Shown: piece by piece, positions 1 to 5,311 of the stretch | Layout: every line of letters begins with the position of its first letter | Numbering within the stretch: position 1 is the first letter of the stretch | Origin: Bacillota bacterium | GTDB lineage: Bacteria > Bacillota > Clostridia > Acetivibrionales > DSM-2933 | Direction: 5' to 3' | Assembly (NCBI GenBank): GCA_023441845.1 | Contig: JAEZNF010000360.1 | Coordinates: 1-12,402 of the forward strand | DNA: 12,402 nt | The notes under the pieces: generated by a model | Databases searched by the model: none | What the model saw: the letters and a program-made list of their open reading frames with translations, nothing else | Told to the model about the DNA's origin: nothing | Program-made: the position numbers and the translations under genes

Positions 1-85
1 ATATCTGTTACCACGGCACAGGTGCTGCACAATATTTTTGCAATCAAATAATTCCGGAAAAGCTAAATCTGTATAATGAGCTGCA

Positions 86-400
86 TTGGATTCTTTGGTT
101 TCTTATGGTGTTGATATAAGAAATATATATAAAGAGAAATTATCCGGTAAAACGAAGGACAGACCTGAGTTGATTAAAATGATAAATGAGCTTCAACCTG
201 AAGATATTATTGTAGTTGCTGATATAACCAGGATAAGCAGAAGCACTAAAGACTTGTTGGAAATTGTGGAACAGATCAAAGAAAAGGGTGCAAGCATTAA
301 AAGTCTTAAAGATGCATGGCTTGATACTACCAATAGTAATCCTTATAATGAGTTTTTACTGACTGTAATGGCAGGGTTATCACAATTAGAAAGAGTTTAA
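86..400 (+). pseudogene. Truncated Tn3-type serine resolvase fragment
   Basis: The frame from a TTG at 86 encodes 104 residues of the resolvase/invertase catalytic domain. Recognisable parts are the SYGVD-RNIYKEKLSGK-KDRPEL segment, the ADITRISRSTKDL strand-helix, and the MAGLSQLER motif that precedes the long E-helix. The N-terminal strand carrying the nucleophilic serine (Y-RVST--Q) is missing; a TGA sits just upstream at 77-79. The protein also stops at LERV, where intact resolvases continue into the E-helix and the helix-turn-helix domain. Both ends are therefore lost and it cannot be an active recombinase. The reading frame continues without shift across the TAA into a transposase fragment at 401, which suggests an internal deletion within one Tn3-family element. 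Confidence 0.85.
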
Positions 401-820
401 AGCACCCGTCAGAATATACTTTATTACGCTGACTTAATAAATTATTACACAATTTATGAACTGAGACGGCTAAATACAAATTATTCTTATCTATATCTGA
501 TTTGTTATGTCTGGCAGCGCTACCTTCAACTGACTGATAACAGCTTGCTGGGAGAACTGATGTAGAAATTGAGATTGCAAACCAATGTGGTCGGTTGATT
601 GCTAATGCTATTATTTATTATAACTCAGTATTGTTATCAAGATTACTTGAAAAATATCAACAAGACAATAATCAGAACGCAATCGAGAAGCTCCTGAAGA
701 TTTCACCTGTAGCATGGCAACATATACATTTACTCGGTCATTATATTTTGTAGTAATAAGCATCCTATTGATATTGAGGAAATAATTTCTAATTTAATTC
801 TGGAAACAGAAAAAGTTTAA
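401..820 (+). pseudogene. Degraded Tn3-family transposase (TnpA) fragment
   Basis: Three consecutive pieces read as Tn3-family transposase. 401-562 encodes STRQNILYYADLINYY followed by YELRRLNTNYSYLYL and CYVWQRYLQLTDN, ending at a TAG (563-565). A second frame from 562 encodes IEIANQCGRLIANAIIYYN, LLSRLLEKY and the conserved SPVAWQHIHLLGHY near the TnpA C-terminus, ending at TAG 751-753. A shift restores SNKHPIDIEEIISNLILE to TAA 818-820. The part between LTDN and IANQCG, which holds part of the DDE catalytic region, is deleted. At least two frame disruptions plus a large deletion make this a dead remnant. It probably belongs to the same transposon as the resolvase fragment immediately upstream. 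Confidence 0.85.
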
Positions 821-905
821 ACCGTTAAAAATTTGGGAAGTTTGCTTGATAAGCTAAGACTACTAAAAAAACTAGGAACTCAAGAATAAGAATGGAGTGA
901 ATTAT
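821..905 (+). other. Short degenerate coding trace between transposase relic and next fragment
   Basis: In the frame of the transposase tail, 821-888 reads TVKNLGSLLDKLRLLKKLG and TQE before TAA (886-888). It looks like the C-terminus of a small helical protein with no start of its own. A GGAG about nine bases before the ATG at 906 belongs to the next fragment. I do not recognise a family. Confidence 0.3.
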
Positions 906-1025
906 ATGCGTTGGGATGATTTAAAGAAAACCACTCCTCATCAGTGGGTGATAATTGAAGCCGTTGATGCCCATACGGAGGGTGACAACAGGATTATAGA
1001 AGATATTCAAAGGACTGGCGCATAA
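906..1025 (+). pseudogene. 5' fragment of a small conserved hypothetical gene, truncated by an ABC-gene relic
   Basis: An ATG at 906, preceded by GGAG (895-898), opens a 39-codon frame. It encodes RWDDLKKTTPHQWVIIEA, then VDAHTEGDNRIIEDI, then QRTGA and a stop. The first 34 residues look like the compact N-terminus of a small globular protein. The last residues come from reading the adjoining ABC-transporter DNA out of frame, because the sequence from 1001 onwards matches an ABC ATPase gene elsewhere in the window. The breakpoint therefore lies near GATATT (1002-1007). The parent gene is not present here. The resemblance to small clostridial hypotheticals is from memory and no function is claimed. 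Confidence 0.5.
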
Positions 1026-1092
1026 GTATAAAAAGTGTGTTATTGTTGTAAGCCATCCACAAGAGCTCGCTGAGGAATCGGATGTGGTATAG
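1001..1092 (+). pseudogene. Relic of the C-terminus of an ABC transporter ATPase
   Basis: This stretch matches 7345-7433 without gaps. I count four mismatches in the first 87 positions, after which similarity fades. In the ABC frame it encodes IFKGLAHKYKKCVIVVSHPQ and ELAEESDVV, then TAG (1090-1092). The segment includes the H-loop histidine but lacks Walker A, the signature motif and Walker B, all of which lie upstream in an intact gene. It has no start codon and is fused at its left edge to an unrelated gene fragment. It shows that a second copy of the ATPase gene, or a duplicated segment of the intact one, once lay next to the Tn3 remnant. Confidence 0.9.
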
Positions 1093-1097
1093 AGCAC

Positions 1098-1193
1098 AAG
1101 AGAAAAAAGACCTGCTTTTTGTCGAAGCAGAGATAGCGGCCATAAATGCCGTTATCCCTGCCAATGGCAAAAAGGCAAAGTCTTTTTTCTCTT
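1098..1193. repeat. 96-nt imperfect palindrome (long hairpin / MITE-like element)
   Basis: The outer arms are an exact 14-base inverted repeat, AAGAGAAAAAAGAC (1098-1111) and GTCTTTTTTCTCTT (1180-1193). The middle arms also pair, with small interruptions: TGCTTTTTGTC on the left against GGCAAAAAGGCA on the right. The centre is a nine-base stem, GATAGCGGC with GCCGTTATC, around the loop CATAAAT. The whole block folds back on itself. It encodes no convincing protein. It could be a miniature inverted-repeat element, a bidirectional terminator or a structured RNA. The right arm in the plus direction ends in a T-rich run, and the minus strand likewise. Confidence 0.7.
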
Positions 1194-1351
1194 ATGCTTT
1201 TCCGCATTGCACCCATATCTTCTTTAAAAAATTTTCAGTATTTTTTTCTGCTTTAAGCCTTTACACAGGTCTTTTCCAGAGGTAGCATCGCTTGAGCTTA
1301 TATAGCAAGGGTTTCCTGCTTTATGTGCGCTATTAAGAAAATATAGTATAT
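1194..1351. other. Intergenic stretch without recognisable features
   Basis: This is A+T-rich DNA between the palindrome and the end of the minus-strand FlxA-like gene. A weak dyad (AGCAAGG with CCTGCT, about 1302-1318) lacks a T-run in either useful position. The only open frame crossing it overlaps the palindrome and has no ribosome binding site. No terminator for the minus operon is evident apart from the palindrome itself. Confidence 0.4.
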
Positions 1352-1729
1352 CTACACTTTTATATCGATATTGGCTCCCTCAGTTACGCCCTTTGCCGAA
1401 CTGCTTTTTGCTCCTGAAGGAGTCCCCCCTTGTGGCATTCCGGCAGGCGGAGCTCCTCCGGGAGGCGGCCCGGATGGTTTTTGTCCTCCGCTGTTAGGCT
1501 GTCCCTGAGTCTTTTGTTCTTCTTGCTGCTTTTGCAGAATCTGAGCATTTATATTTTGAATTTGCTGCTCAATTTGCTTTTTAACATTTTCATCCTCGGT
1601 ATTTTTAAGCTGCTTTTCCAAGTTCGTCTTTTGCTTCTGCAACAGTTCGATTTGATTTGAACTGCCGGAACTTGAATTTGATGTGTTTAACATTTGCGAA
1701 ACACTTGATGAAACAGCAGAAACGCTCAT
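1352..1729 (-). CDS. FlxA-like small coiled-coil protein
   Basis: The predicted protein has 125 residues in three parts: a Ser/Asn-rich N-terminus (1-24), a charged Gln/Lys/Glu heptad region likely to form a coiled coil (about 25-73), and a Gly/Pro/Gln-rich tail (about 74-110, with PPPGGAPPAGMPQGG). The coiled-coil segment with IELLQKQKTNLEKQL and KKQIEQQIQNINAQI resembles FlxA-family proteins. That family is poorly understood; in enteric bacteria flxA is expressed with flagellar genes. There is no signal peptide, transmembrane segment or catalytic motif. The ATG is preceded by AAAGGAG with seven bases of spacing. It is the last gene of a three-gene minus-strand operon, 32 bases after the 159-aa gene. 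The family call is moderate; the function is unknown. Confidence 0.7.
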   Translation of the reverse strand: MSVSAVSSSVSQMLNTSNSSSGSSNQIELLQKQKTNLEKQLKNTEDENVKKQIEQQIQNINAQILQKQQEEQKTQGQPNSGGQKPSGPPPGGAPPAGMPQGGTPSGAKSSSAKGVTEGANIDIKV

Positions 1730-1761
1730 AGTCCTTCTCCTTTCATATCATGTCAAAACAC

Positions 1762-2241
1762 CTATTTATCTTCATCAAAATTGTCATCGGAAGATTTTGA
1801 ACTGGCATTTGCATATTTATTCAAAGCTTTTGAAATCAATTCATCATTTTCCTTTGTTTTCGCATCTGCCAATTCTTCAAATACTCTTGAAATTGAATCA
1901 CTGCTTCCTGCAGAACCGTCAAAACTTAATAATTCGTCAGTACTACCCGTCTCTGAAAAATCAAGCAAGCTATTGTCTTCATCGTCCGATTCACTGCCCA
2001 GATAATCTGCAAGGCTGAGACTGTTGTAATTTCCGGTTGAACTGTAGTTTAAATATGCCGTCAAATCAGATACGGATGAGTTCAGTTCAAGTGTATCCGT
2101 CACGCTGTTATTTCCTGTATTGCTGTTATTTCCTGTATTGCTGTTATTACTATCCCTGGTATTATCAACAACTCTTGAAGTATTGCTTGTTATGCTGCTT
2201 ACAAGATTCTTGTAGATATCACTAAGACTACCTACCGCCAT
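1762..2241 (-). CDS. Ser/Asn/Asp-rich hypothetical protein
   Basis: The predicted protein has 159 residues and is strongly biased to Ser, Asn, Asp and Thr. It has a short amphipathic N-terminus (GSLSDIYKNLVSSI), a perfect hexapeptide repeat SNTGNN encoded by a DNA tandem repeat, a central acidic region (GSESDDEDNSLLDFSE) and a C-terminal helix (ISRVFEELADAKTKENDELI) followed by an acidic end. It has no signal peptide or membrane segment. The ATG has a GGGAG ribosome binding site eight bases upstream. It sits between the 225-aa repeat protein and the FlxA-like protein on the same strand, so it is probably co-transcribed. I do not recognise the family; much of it is likely to be disordered. Confidence 0.7.
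   Translation of the reverse strand: MAVGSLSDIYKNLVSSITSNTSRVVDNTRDSNNSNTGNNSNTGNNSVTDTLELNSSVSDLTAYLNYSSTGNYNSLSLADYLGSESDDEDNSLLDFSETGSTDELLSFDGSAGSSDSISRVFEELADAKTKENDELISKALNKYANASSKSSDDNFDEDK
2104..2148 (-). repeat. 18-bp tandem repeat, 2.5 copies, inside the 159-aa gene
   Basis: The unit GCTGTTATTTCCTGTATT occurs perfectly at 2104-2121 and 2122-2139, with a nine-base partial third copy at 2140-2148. It is a multiple of three, so copy-number change would add or remove whole SNTGNN hexapeptides without a frameshift. It is a possible slippage site. Confidence 0.85.
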
Positions 2242-2305
2242 GGTATCAACTCCCTCGAATTAGCTGCCGCTATATATTTTATTGAGAACCGTATTAAGTA
2301 TTATG

Positions 2306-2983
2306 CTACATGCCTTTATCAAATCTGTTCCAAAATATATCCTCGTTTAGATAGGATTGATTTTGATAAGCCTTTATTGCTGATTCAAAAGCGCTTTTCA
2401 ATGGATCTGCCTCCGTATTTGCCTGCACTTGATTTGTCTGGAACGCTGATTGCAAAGCACTCAGAATGGCTTCCTGCTGCTCCGATGTAATTGTCCCTGA
2501 TGTGACAAGGTTGTCAAGTGTATTAGACATAGGATTAGAACTTTCGACCTGCTGGAACTGTGGTGGTGGAGGCATTCTAAAAGCCTTTCTGTCAGAATCA
2601 AAAGCACTTTTTATTGCACTAGCCTGATCTTTTGTAATGCTACCAGCAGAAACCAAGCTTTCCAAAGGATCTTTGAAAGTACTGGAGGCATTTGAAGCTC
2701 CCGCTTGTGTTTGAAAAACCATTTTTGAAGCTTCAAAAGCATCTTTAATTGCTTTTTCCTGGTCTGACGTTATTGTTCCGGATTCAACAAGGCTATCCAA
2801 GGGATTTTTGATTTTATCACTTGATGTGACTTTTGTTGAATCATCTACAGTTTGCAGCAATTGCTGTGAGGAATCATCACCTTTATAATGTCTTCTATGT
2901 TGTATTCTTTGTTGTCCATTATCTGAACACATCTGACTGTTGTACTGGGTATATCTTTTGTAGTAGTCTGTTGAAACATTCAT
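2306..2983 (-). CDS. Helical-repeat hypothetical protein (three L-LV-GTIT-AI-AF repeats)
   Basis: The predicted protein has 225 residues. After a polar N-terminus (1-58) come three related units at about 61-90, 106-135 and 155-182. Each has the pattern PLxSLVxxGTITxxQxxAIxxAF and is separated from the next by a Ser/Gln/Ala-rich linker. A degenerate fourth unit (DPLKSAFESAIKAYQ) lies near 193-207. The pattern suggests two short helices joined by a GTIT turn. It resembles the short 'LVxxGTITxxQ' motifs of several secreted or envelope proteins of Firmicutes, but I cannot assign a family. There is no signal peptide. The ATG has AAGGAGG eight bases upstream, with a second AAGGAGG further up. It is the first gene of the minus operon; the next gene starts 64 bases downstream. 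Confidence 0.75.
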   Translation of the reverse strand: MNVSTDYYKRYTQYNSQMCSDNGQQRIQHRRHYKGDDSSQQLLQTVDDSTKVTSSDKIKNPLDSLVESGTITSDQEKAIKDAFEASKMVFQTQAGASNASSTFKDPLESLVSAGSITKDQASAIKSAFDSDRKAFRMPPPPQFQQVESSNPMSNTLDNLVTSGTITSEQQEAILSALQSAFQTNQVQANTEADPLKSAFESAIKAYQNQSYLNEDIFWNRFDKGM

Positions 2984-3024
2984 TGCTTCAGCCTCCTTAA
3001 GTGCCTCCTTGCGATTAATTTTCC

Positions 3025-3055
3025 ATTATATTTATCGGTGAATTTTAAGAAATTA
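3025..3055 (-). promoter_or_regulatory. Possible promoter of the three-gene minus operon
   Basis: On the minus strand a perfect TATAAT (plus-strand 3025-3030) lies 41 bases upstream of the ATG at 2983. The -35 at 17-base spacing is poor (TTTCTT). An alternative ACCGATAA motif (3032-3039) resembles a flagellar-sigma -10, but no TAAA lies at the expected distance. A directly repeated element just upstream fits an activator-dependent promoter. Confidence 0.35.
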
Positions 3056-3056
3056 A

Positions 3057-3077
3057 GTGTGGCAAAGGTGTGGCAAA
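3057..3077. repeat. Two direct 10-bp repeats with an 11-bp period
   Basis: GTGTGGCAAA occurs at 3057-3066 and again at 3068-3077, separated by one G. The repeats lie about 27 to 47 bases upstream of the candidate -10 of the minus operon and on the same helical face. This is the geometry of a tandem response-regulator or activator site. An alternative reading is a leftover coding fragment on the plus strand. Confidence 0.5.
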
Positions 3078-3164
3078 AAACAACCCCATGCTTTATTATT
3101 TACATGAGTTTGATAATCAGTATCACTCTTCTGTTGATTGCTCAATAACTTAGGAAATACAAAG

Positions 3165-3257
3165 TTTGGCAGATAAGTTCCGAGGTACCCCCTTAACCTG
3201 AATAATACCATACAGATTCTGGCAAATGGGTTCCCCTGTACCTATAAACTGAACTAT
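3165..3257. repeat. Imperfect direct repeat of about 40 bp in the divergent intergenic region
   Basis: 3165-3205 (TTTGGCAGATAAGTTCC, then GGTACC) and 3218-3257 (TCTGGCAAATGGGTTCC, then GTACC) align over about 40 positions at roughly two thirds or more identity, with a 53-bp period. Both units carry GTTCC and GTACC and end in CTGAA. They could be regulatory sites or the eroded end of an insertion element whose termini carry repeated transposase sites. No transposase gene is adjacent. Confidence 0.45.
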
Positions 3258-3264
3258 GCAAATA

Positions 3265-3363
3265 TTCTTTATGAGTTATGTAAACTTAATAATTTGTTCA
3301 TAATTCATTCAAATTTATTTATTACATTATAGAAGTTGATAATAAATATAAGAATTAGAATGG
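3265..3363 (+). promoter_or_regulatory. Duplicated 99-nt upstream block, copy 1 (before the LtaS-type gene)
   Basis: It matches 5181-5279 with no gaps and, by my count, 12 mismatches in 99 positions. The core GTTATGTAAACTTAATAATT and the following TGTTCATAATT are identical in both copies and contain a loose dyad TTATG...CATAA. The block ends 12 bases before the ATG at 3376. It probably carries the promoter and an operator; TTGTTC (3294-3299) followed by A+T-rich -10-like sequence near 3316-3322 is a possible start signal. Confidence 0.65.
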
Positions 3364-3375
3364 GCTGGTGGTGTT

Positions 3376-5079
3376 ATGAACAATATTTTTAGACGCATTT
3401 TTTTAGGCATGCACAATAGAGTCAAACAAAAGGCTGGAATAGCTTTGCTTTCAGCAGTAATTGTATTCCTGTTACTGAATGCATTGAAGATAACCCTGTT
3501 TAATTATTATATTATACCTGTTCAAACACTTGAGACATTCAGGTACAAATTTGAAATAACACTGTTAGTATCCTTAGTGCTTTATCCTCTTATTTTCAAA
3601 ATGAAATCCCGAATTGGCTTTATTGTGTTTTACATTTTGCAGACGCTTTATATACTTGTCAACATATCATATTATCTGTTTTATCACAACTATCTTCACT
3701 TTTTACAGTGGATTACATTGTTTGGCGAGGCTTTAAAGTCGGTAGGACACTCTGCAGAACCGTTAAGTATAAAAATGCTTATAGTATTAATTGATTTACC
3801 GGCATTTTTGTATTTGGTATTTAACTACTCCAAAGTTGTAAAAGTGAATTTTGAAATAAGAAAGCTCAGAAGAGTATTAACAGTGGTATCCCTTGTAATG
3901 GTAATTTTTATGGCAAATCAAAACAATGCATACGGTAGTTACATGTTAAAGAATACCAGCGAAAGGTATAAAGGGGAGTCACCTATAGTACAAAGATACG
4001 GGACCGTCGTAAATGAGGTTGTGAATATTTGCTCCAACATAAGTCAGAAGGACTTGGTAAATCAGTTGAAATACGGGAAACAGCAATCAAGTAATAGTGA
4101 GAACCAGAATAAACCTAATTTTGTTATAATTCAGGTTGAGTCGATGGACTCGAACATAATAAACAAGAAGTACAATGGAGAGTATGTTACGCCGTTTTTA
4201 CATTCACTCTCCGAACAAAATGTATATTACCCCTATATGATGAGCTATCATAAGGGAGGTGGAACATCAGACAGTGAGTTTTCAACCATCAACAGTGTTG
4301 AATCTCTTGACTCATTTCCATCCCTTAAGCTTTCGGGTTACAGTTATCCTAACTCGATGATATCGGCTCTTTCAAAGTCCGGTTACACGACGATGGCATT
4401 TCATGGCAATATGGGAAGCTTTTATAACCGTGATACAGCTTTTCCTAAAATGGGGTTTGGAGAGTTTTACGATATAAATAAAATGAACCTGCACGACGTA
4501 GGCTGGGGAGCTCCTGACAGTGATGTTTTCAACTTTGCTGCAAACAAGATCGCAGATACTAAAAGTCCTTCTATATCGTATATAATTACCATGACAAGCC
4601 ATGGGCCGTTTACAAATGCAAGAAATTATTACAACAATACAAGGTATGACGCTATCAAGGACGAGACTACAAGGAATTACTTCAATTCCATGACTTATGT
4701 GGATCAGTGCATAAAGGAGTTTGTGAATAAAATTGAAGAAGTTAGCCCAAACACCTATATTTTAATCTGGGGTGATCATACACCCAACATTAACACTGAT
4801 ACGTACAAGCAGGCATCACTGTCTGTAGAAGACAGATATTTTGAGTTTGTACCTTTTATAGCGGTTACACCTGACCACAAAGTATTAAGGGAAGATAACG
4901 TTTCGGCTTCATTTTTGGATATAAGCCCAACTGTTCTCAATGCTTCAGGAACCAGGTTTGATATTATGTCGGATGGAGTTAATTTGCTTGACGGCAATGT
5001 TATTGGCGGCACAATACCATTTAAAGGAGCGGAATTTGACAGGAAGTATTTATATGATCTGATAAGCGGCATTAAATAA
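3376..5079 (+). CDS. LtaS-type polyglycerol-phosphate (lipoteichoic acid) synthase family protein
   Basis: The predicted 567-residue protein has about five N-terminal membrane segments (about 20-42, 61-77, 80-104, 134-152, 168-184), then an extracellular alkaline-phosphatase/sulfatase-fold domain. Catalytic features of lipoteichoic acid synthases are present: a metal-binding glutamate in IIQVESM (E255), the nucleophilic threonine in GGGTSDSEF (T297), FHGNMGSFYNRDTAFPKMGF, and the late metal site WGDH (D467, H468). The length and spacing are close to S. aureus LtaS, where the equivalents are E255, T300, D475 and H476. Such enzymes move glycerol phosphate from phosphatidylglycerol onto a growing chain outside the membrane. 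The fold is also used by phosphoethanolamine-type transferases, so the exact donor is inferred. The start has only a weak GGTGGTG ribosome site. It is followed by an ABC transporter with a near-copy of its own upstream block. Confidence 0.9.
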   Translation: MNNIFRRIFLGMHNRVKQKAGIALLSAVIVFLLLNALKITLFNYYIIPVQTLETFRYKFEITLLVSLVLYPLIFKMKSRIGFIVFYILQTLYILVNISYYLFYHNYLHFLQWITLFGEALKSVGHSAEPLSIKMLIVLIDLPAFLYLVFNYSKVVKVNFEIRKLRRVLTVVSLVMVIFMANQNNAYGSYMLKNTSERYKGESPIVQRYGTVVNEVVNICSNISQKDLVNQLKYGKQQSSNSENQNKPNFVIIQVESMDSNIINKKYNGEYVTPFLHSLSEQNVYYPYMMSYHKGGGTSDSEFSTINSVESLDSFPSLKLSGYSYPNSMISALSKSGYTTMAFHGNMGSFYNRDTAFPKMGFGEFYDINKMNLHDVGWGAPDSDVFNFAANKIADTKSPSISYIITMTSHGPFTNARNYYNNTRYDAIKDETTRNYFNSMTYVDQCIKEFVNKIEEVSPNTYILIWGDHTPNINTDTYKQASLSVEDRYFEFVPFIAVTPDHKVLREDNVSASFLDISPTVLNASGTRFDIMSDGVNLLDGNVIGGTIPFKGAEFDRKYLYDLISGIK

Positions 5080-5180
5080 CATAATTATGCATCTTCAGAA
5101 ACTTATACCAATCGCACCATCTTGAAACAAGGTTTTTGGCGATACAAAATCAAGCATGGCACGGTAAATAAAGGGGAAAC
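5080..5180. other. Spacer after the LtaS-type gene
   Basis: This is about 100 bases before the second copy of the duplicated block. A weak dyad (TCGCACC with GGTTTTTGGCGA, about 5113-5142) is too irregular to call a terminator. No coding signal is seen. Confidence 0.35.
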
Positions 5181-5279
5181 TTCTTTATATGTTATGTAAA
5201 CTTAATAATTTGTTCATAATTTTCTCATATTTATTTATTATATTAAAAAAGCTGATAATAAATAAAAGATTTAGAATGG
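5181..5279 (+). promoter_or_regulatory. Duplicated 99-nt upstream block, copy 2 (before the ABC permease gene)
   Basis: This is the partner of 3265-3363. The identical core covers GTTATGTAAACTTAATAATT and TGTTCATAATT; TTTATTTATTA and CTGATAATAAATA / TTGATAATAAATA are also near-identical. It ends shortly before the ribosome binding site of the permease gene. Having the same block upstream of both units suggests a common promoter and regulator. Confidence 0.65.
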
Positions 5280-5311
5280 ATCGACATTCTTTACAGTAAG
5301 GAGGATTTACT

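Noticed and set aside
386..400. TTAGAAAGAGTTT shared between the resolvase end (386-398) and the ABC ATPase end (7455-7467)
   Set aside because: Both encode LERV in unrelated proteins, and the flanking bases do not match. I take it as chance, although a microhomology junction cannot be ruled out.
1082..1285. Open frame of 67 codons over the palindrome
   Set aside because: It begins within the ABC relic, has no ribosome site, and its content comes from the palindrome arms and poly-Phe/Ser reading of T-rich DNA.
3032..3039. ACCGATAA on the minus strand as a flagellar-sigma (SigD) -10, attractive because a FlxA-like gene is in the operon
   Set aside because: No TAAA lies at the required 14-16 base spacing; the nearest candidate is about 13 bases away and poor.
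3046..3090. Plus-strand KKLSVAKVWQKTTPC as the tail of a lost integrase
   Set aside because: The match is to remembered integrase ends only, is very short, and no other part of an integrase is next to it.
4372..5072. Long open frames on the minus strand inside the LtaS-type gene, and similar antisense frames inside the ABC genes and dehydrogenase
   Set aside because: They lack ribosome sites and recognisable domains. The sense-strand genes have full motif sets.
5110..5145. Terminator after the LtaS-type gene (TCGCACC...GGTTTTTGGCGA)
   Set aside because: The stem is short and interrupted, with a long loop and no T-run after it.
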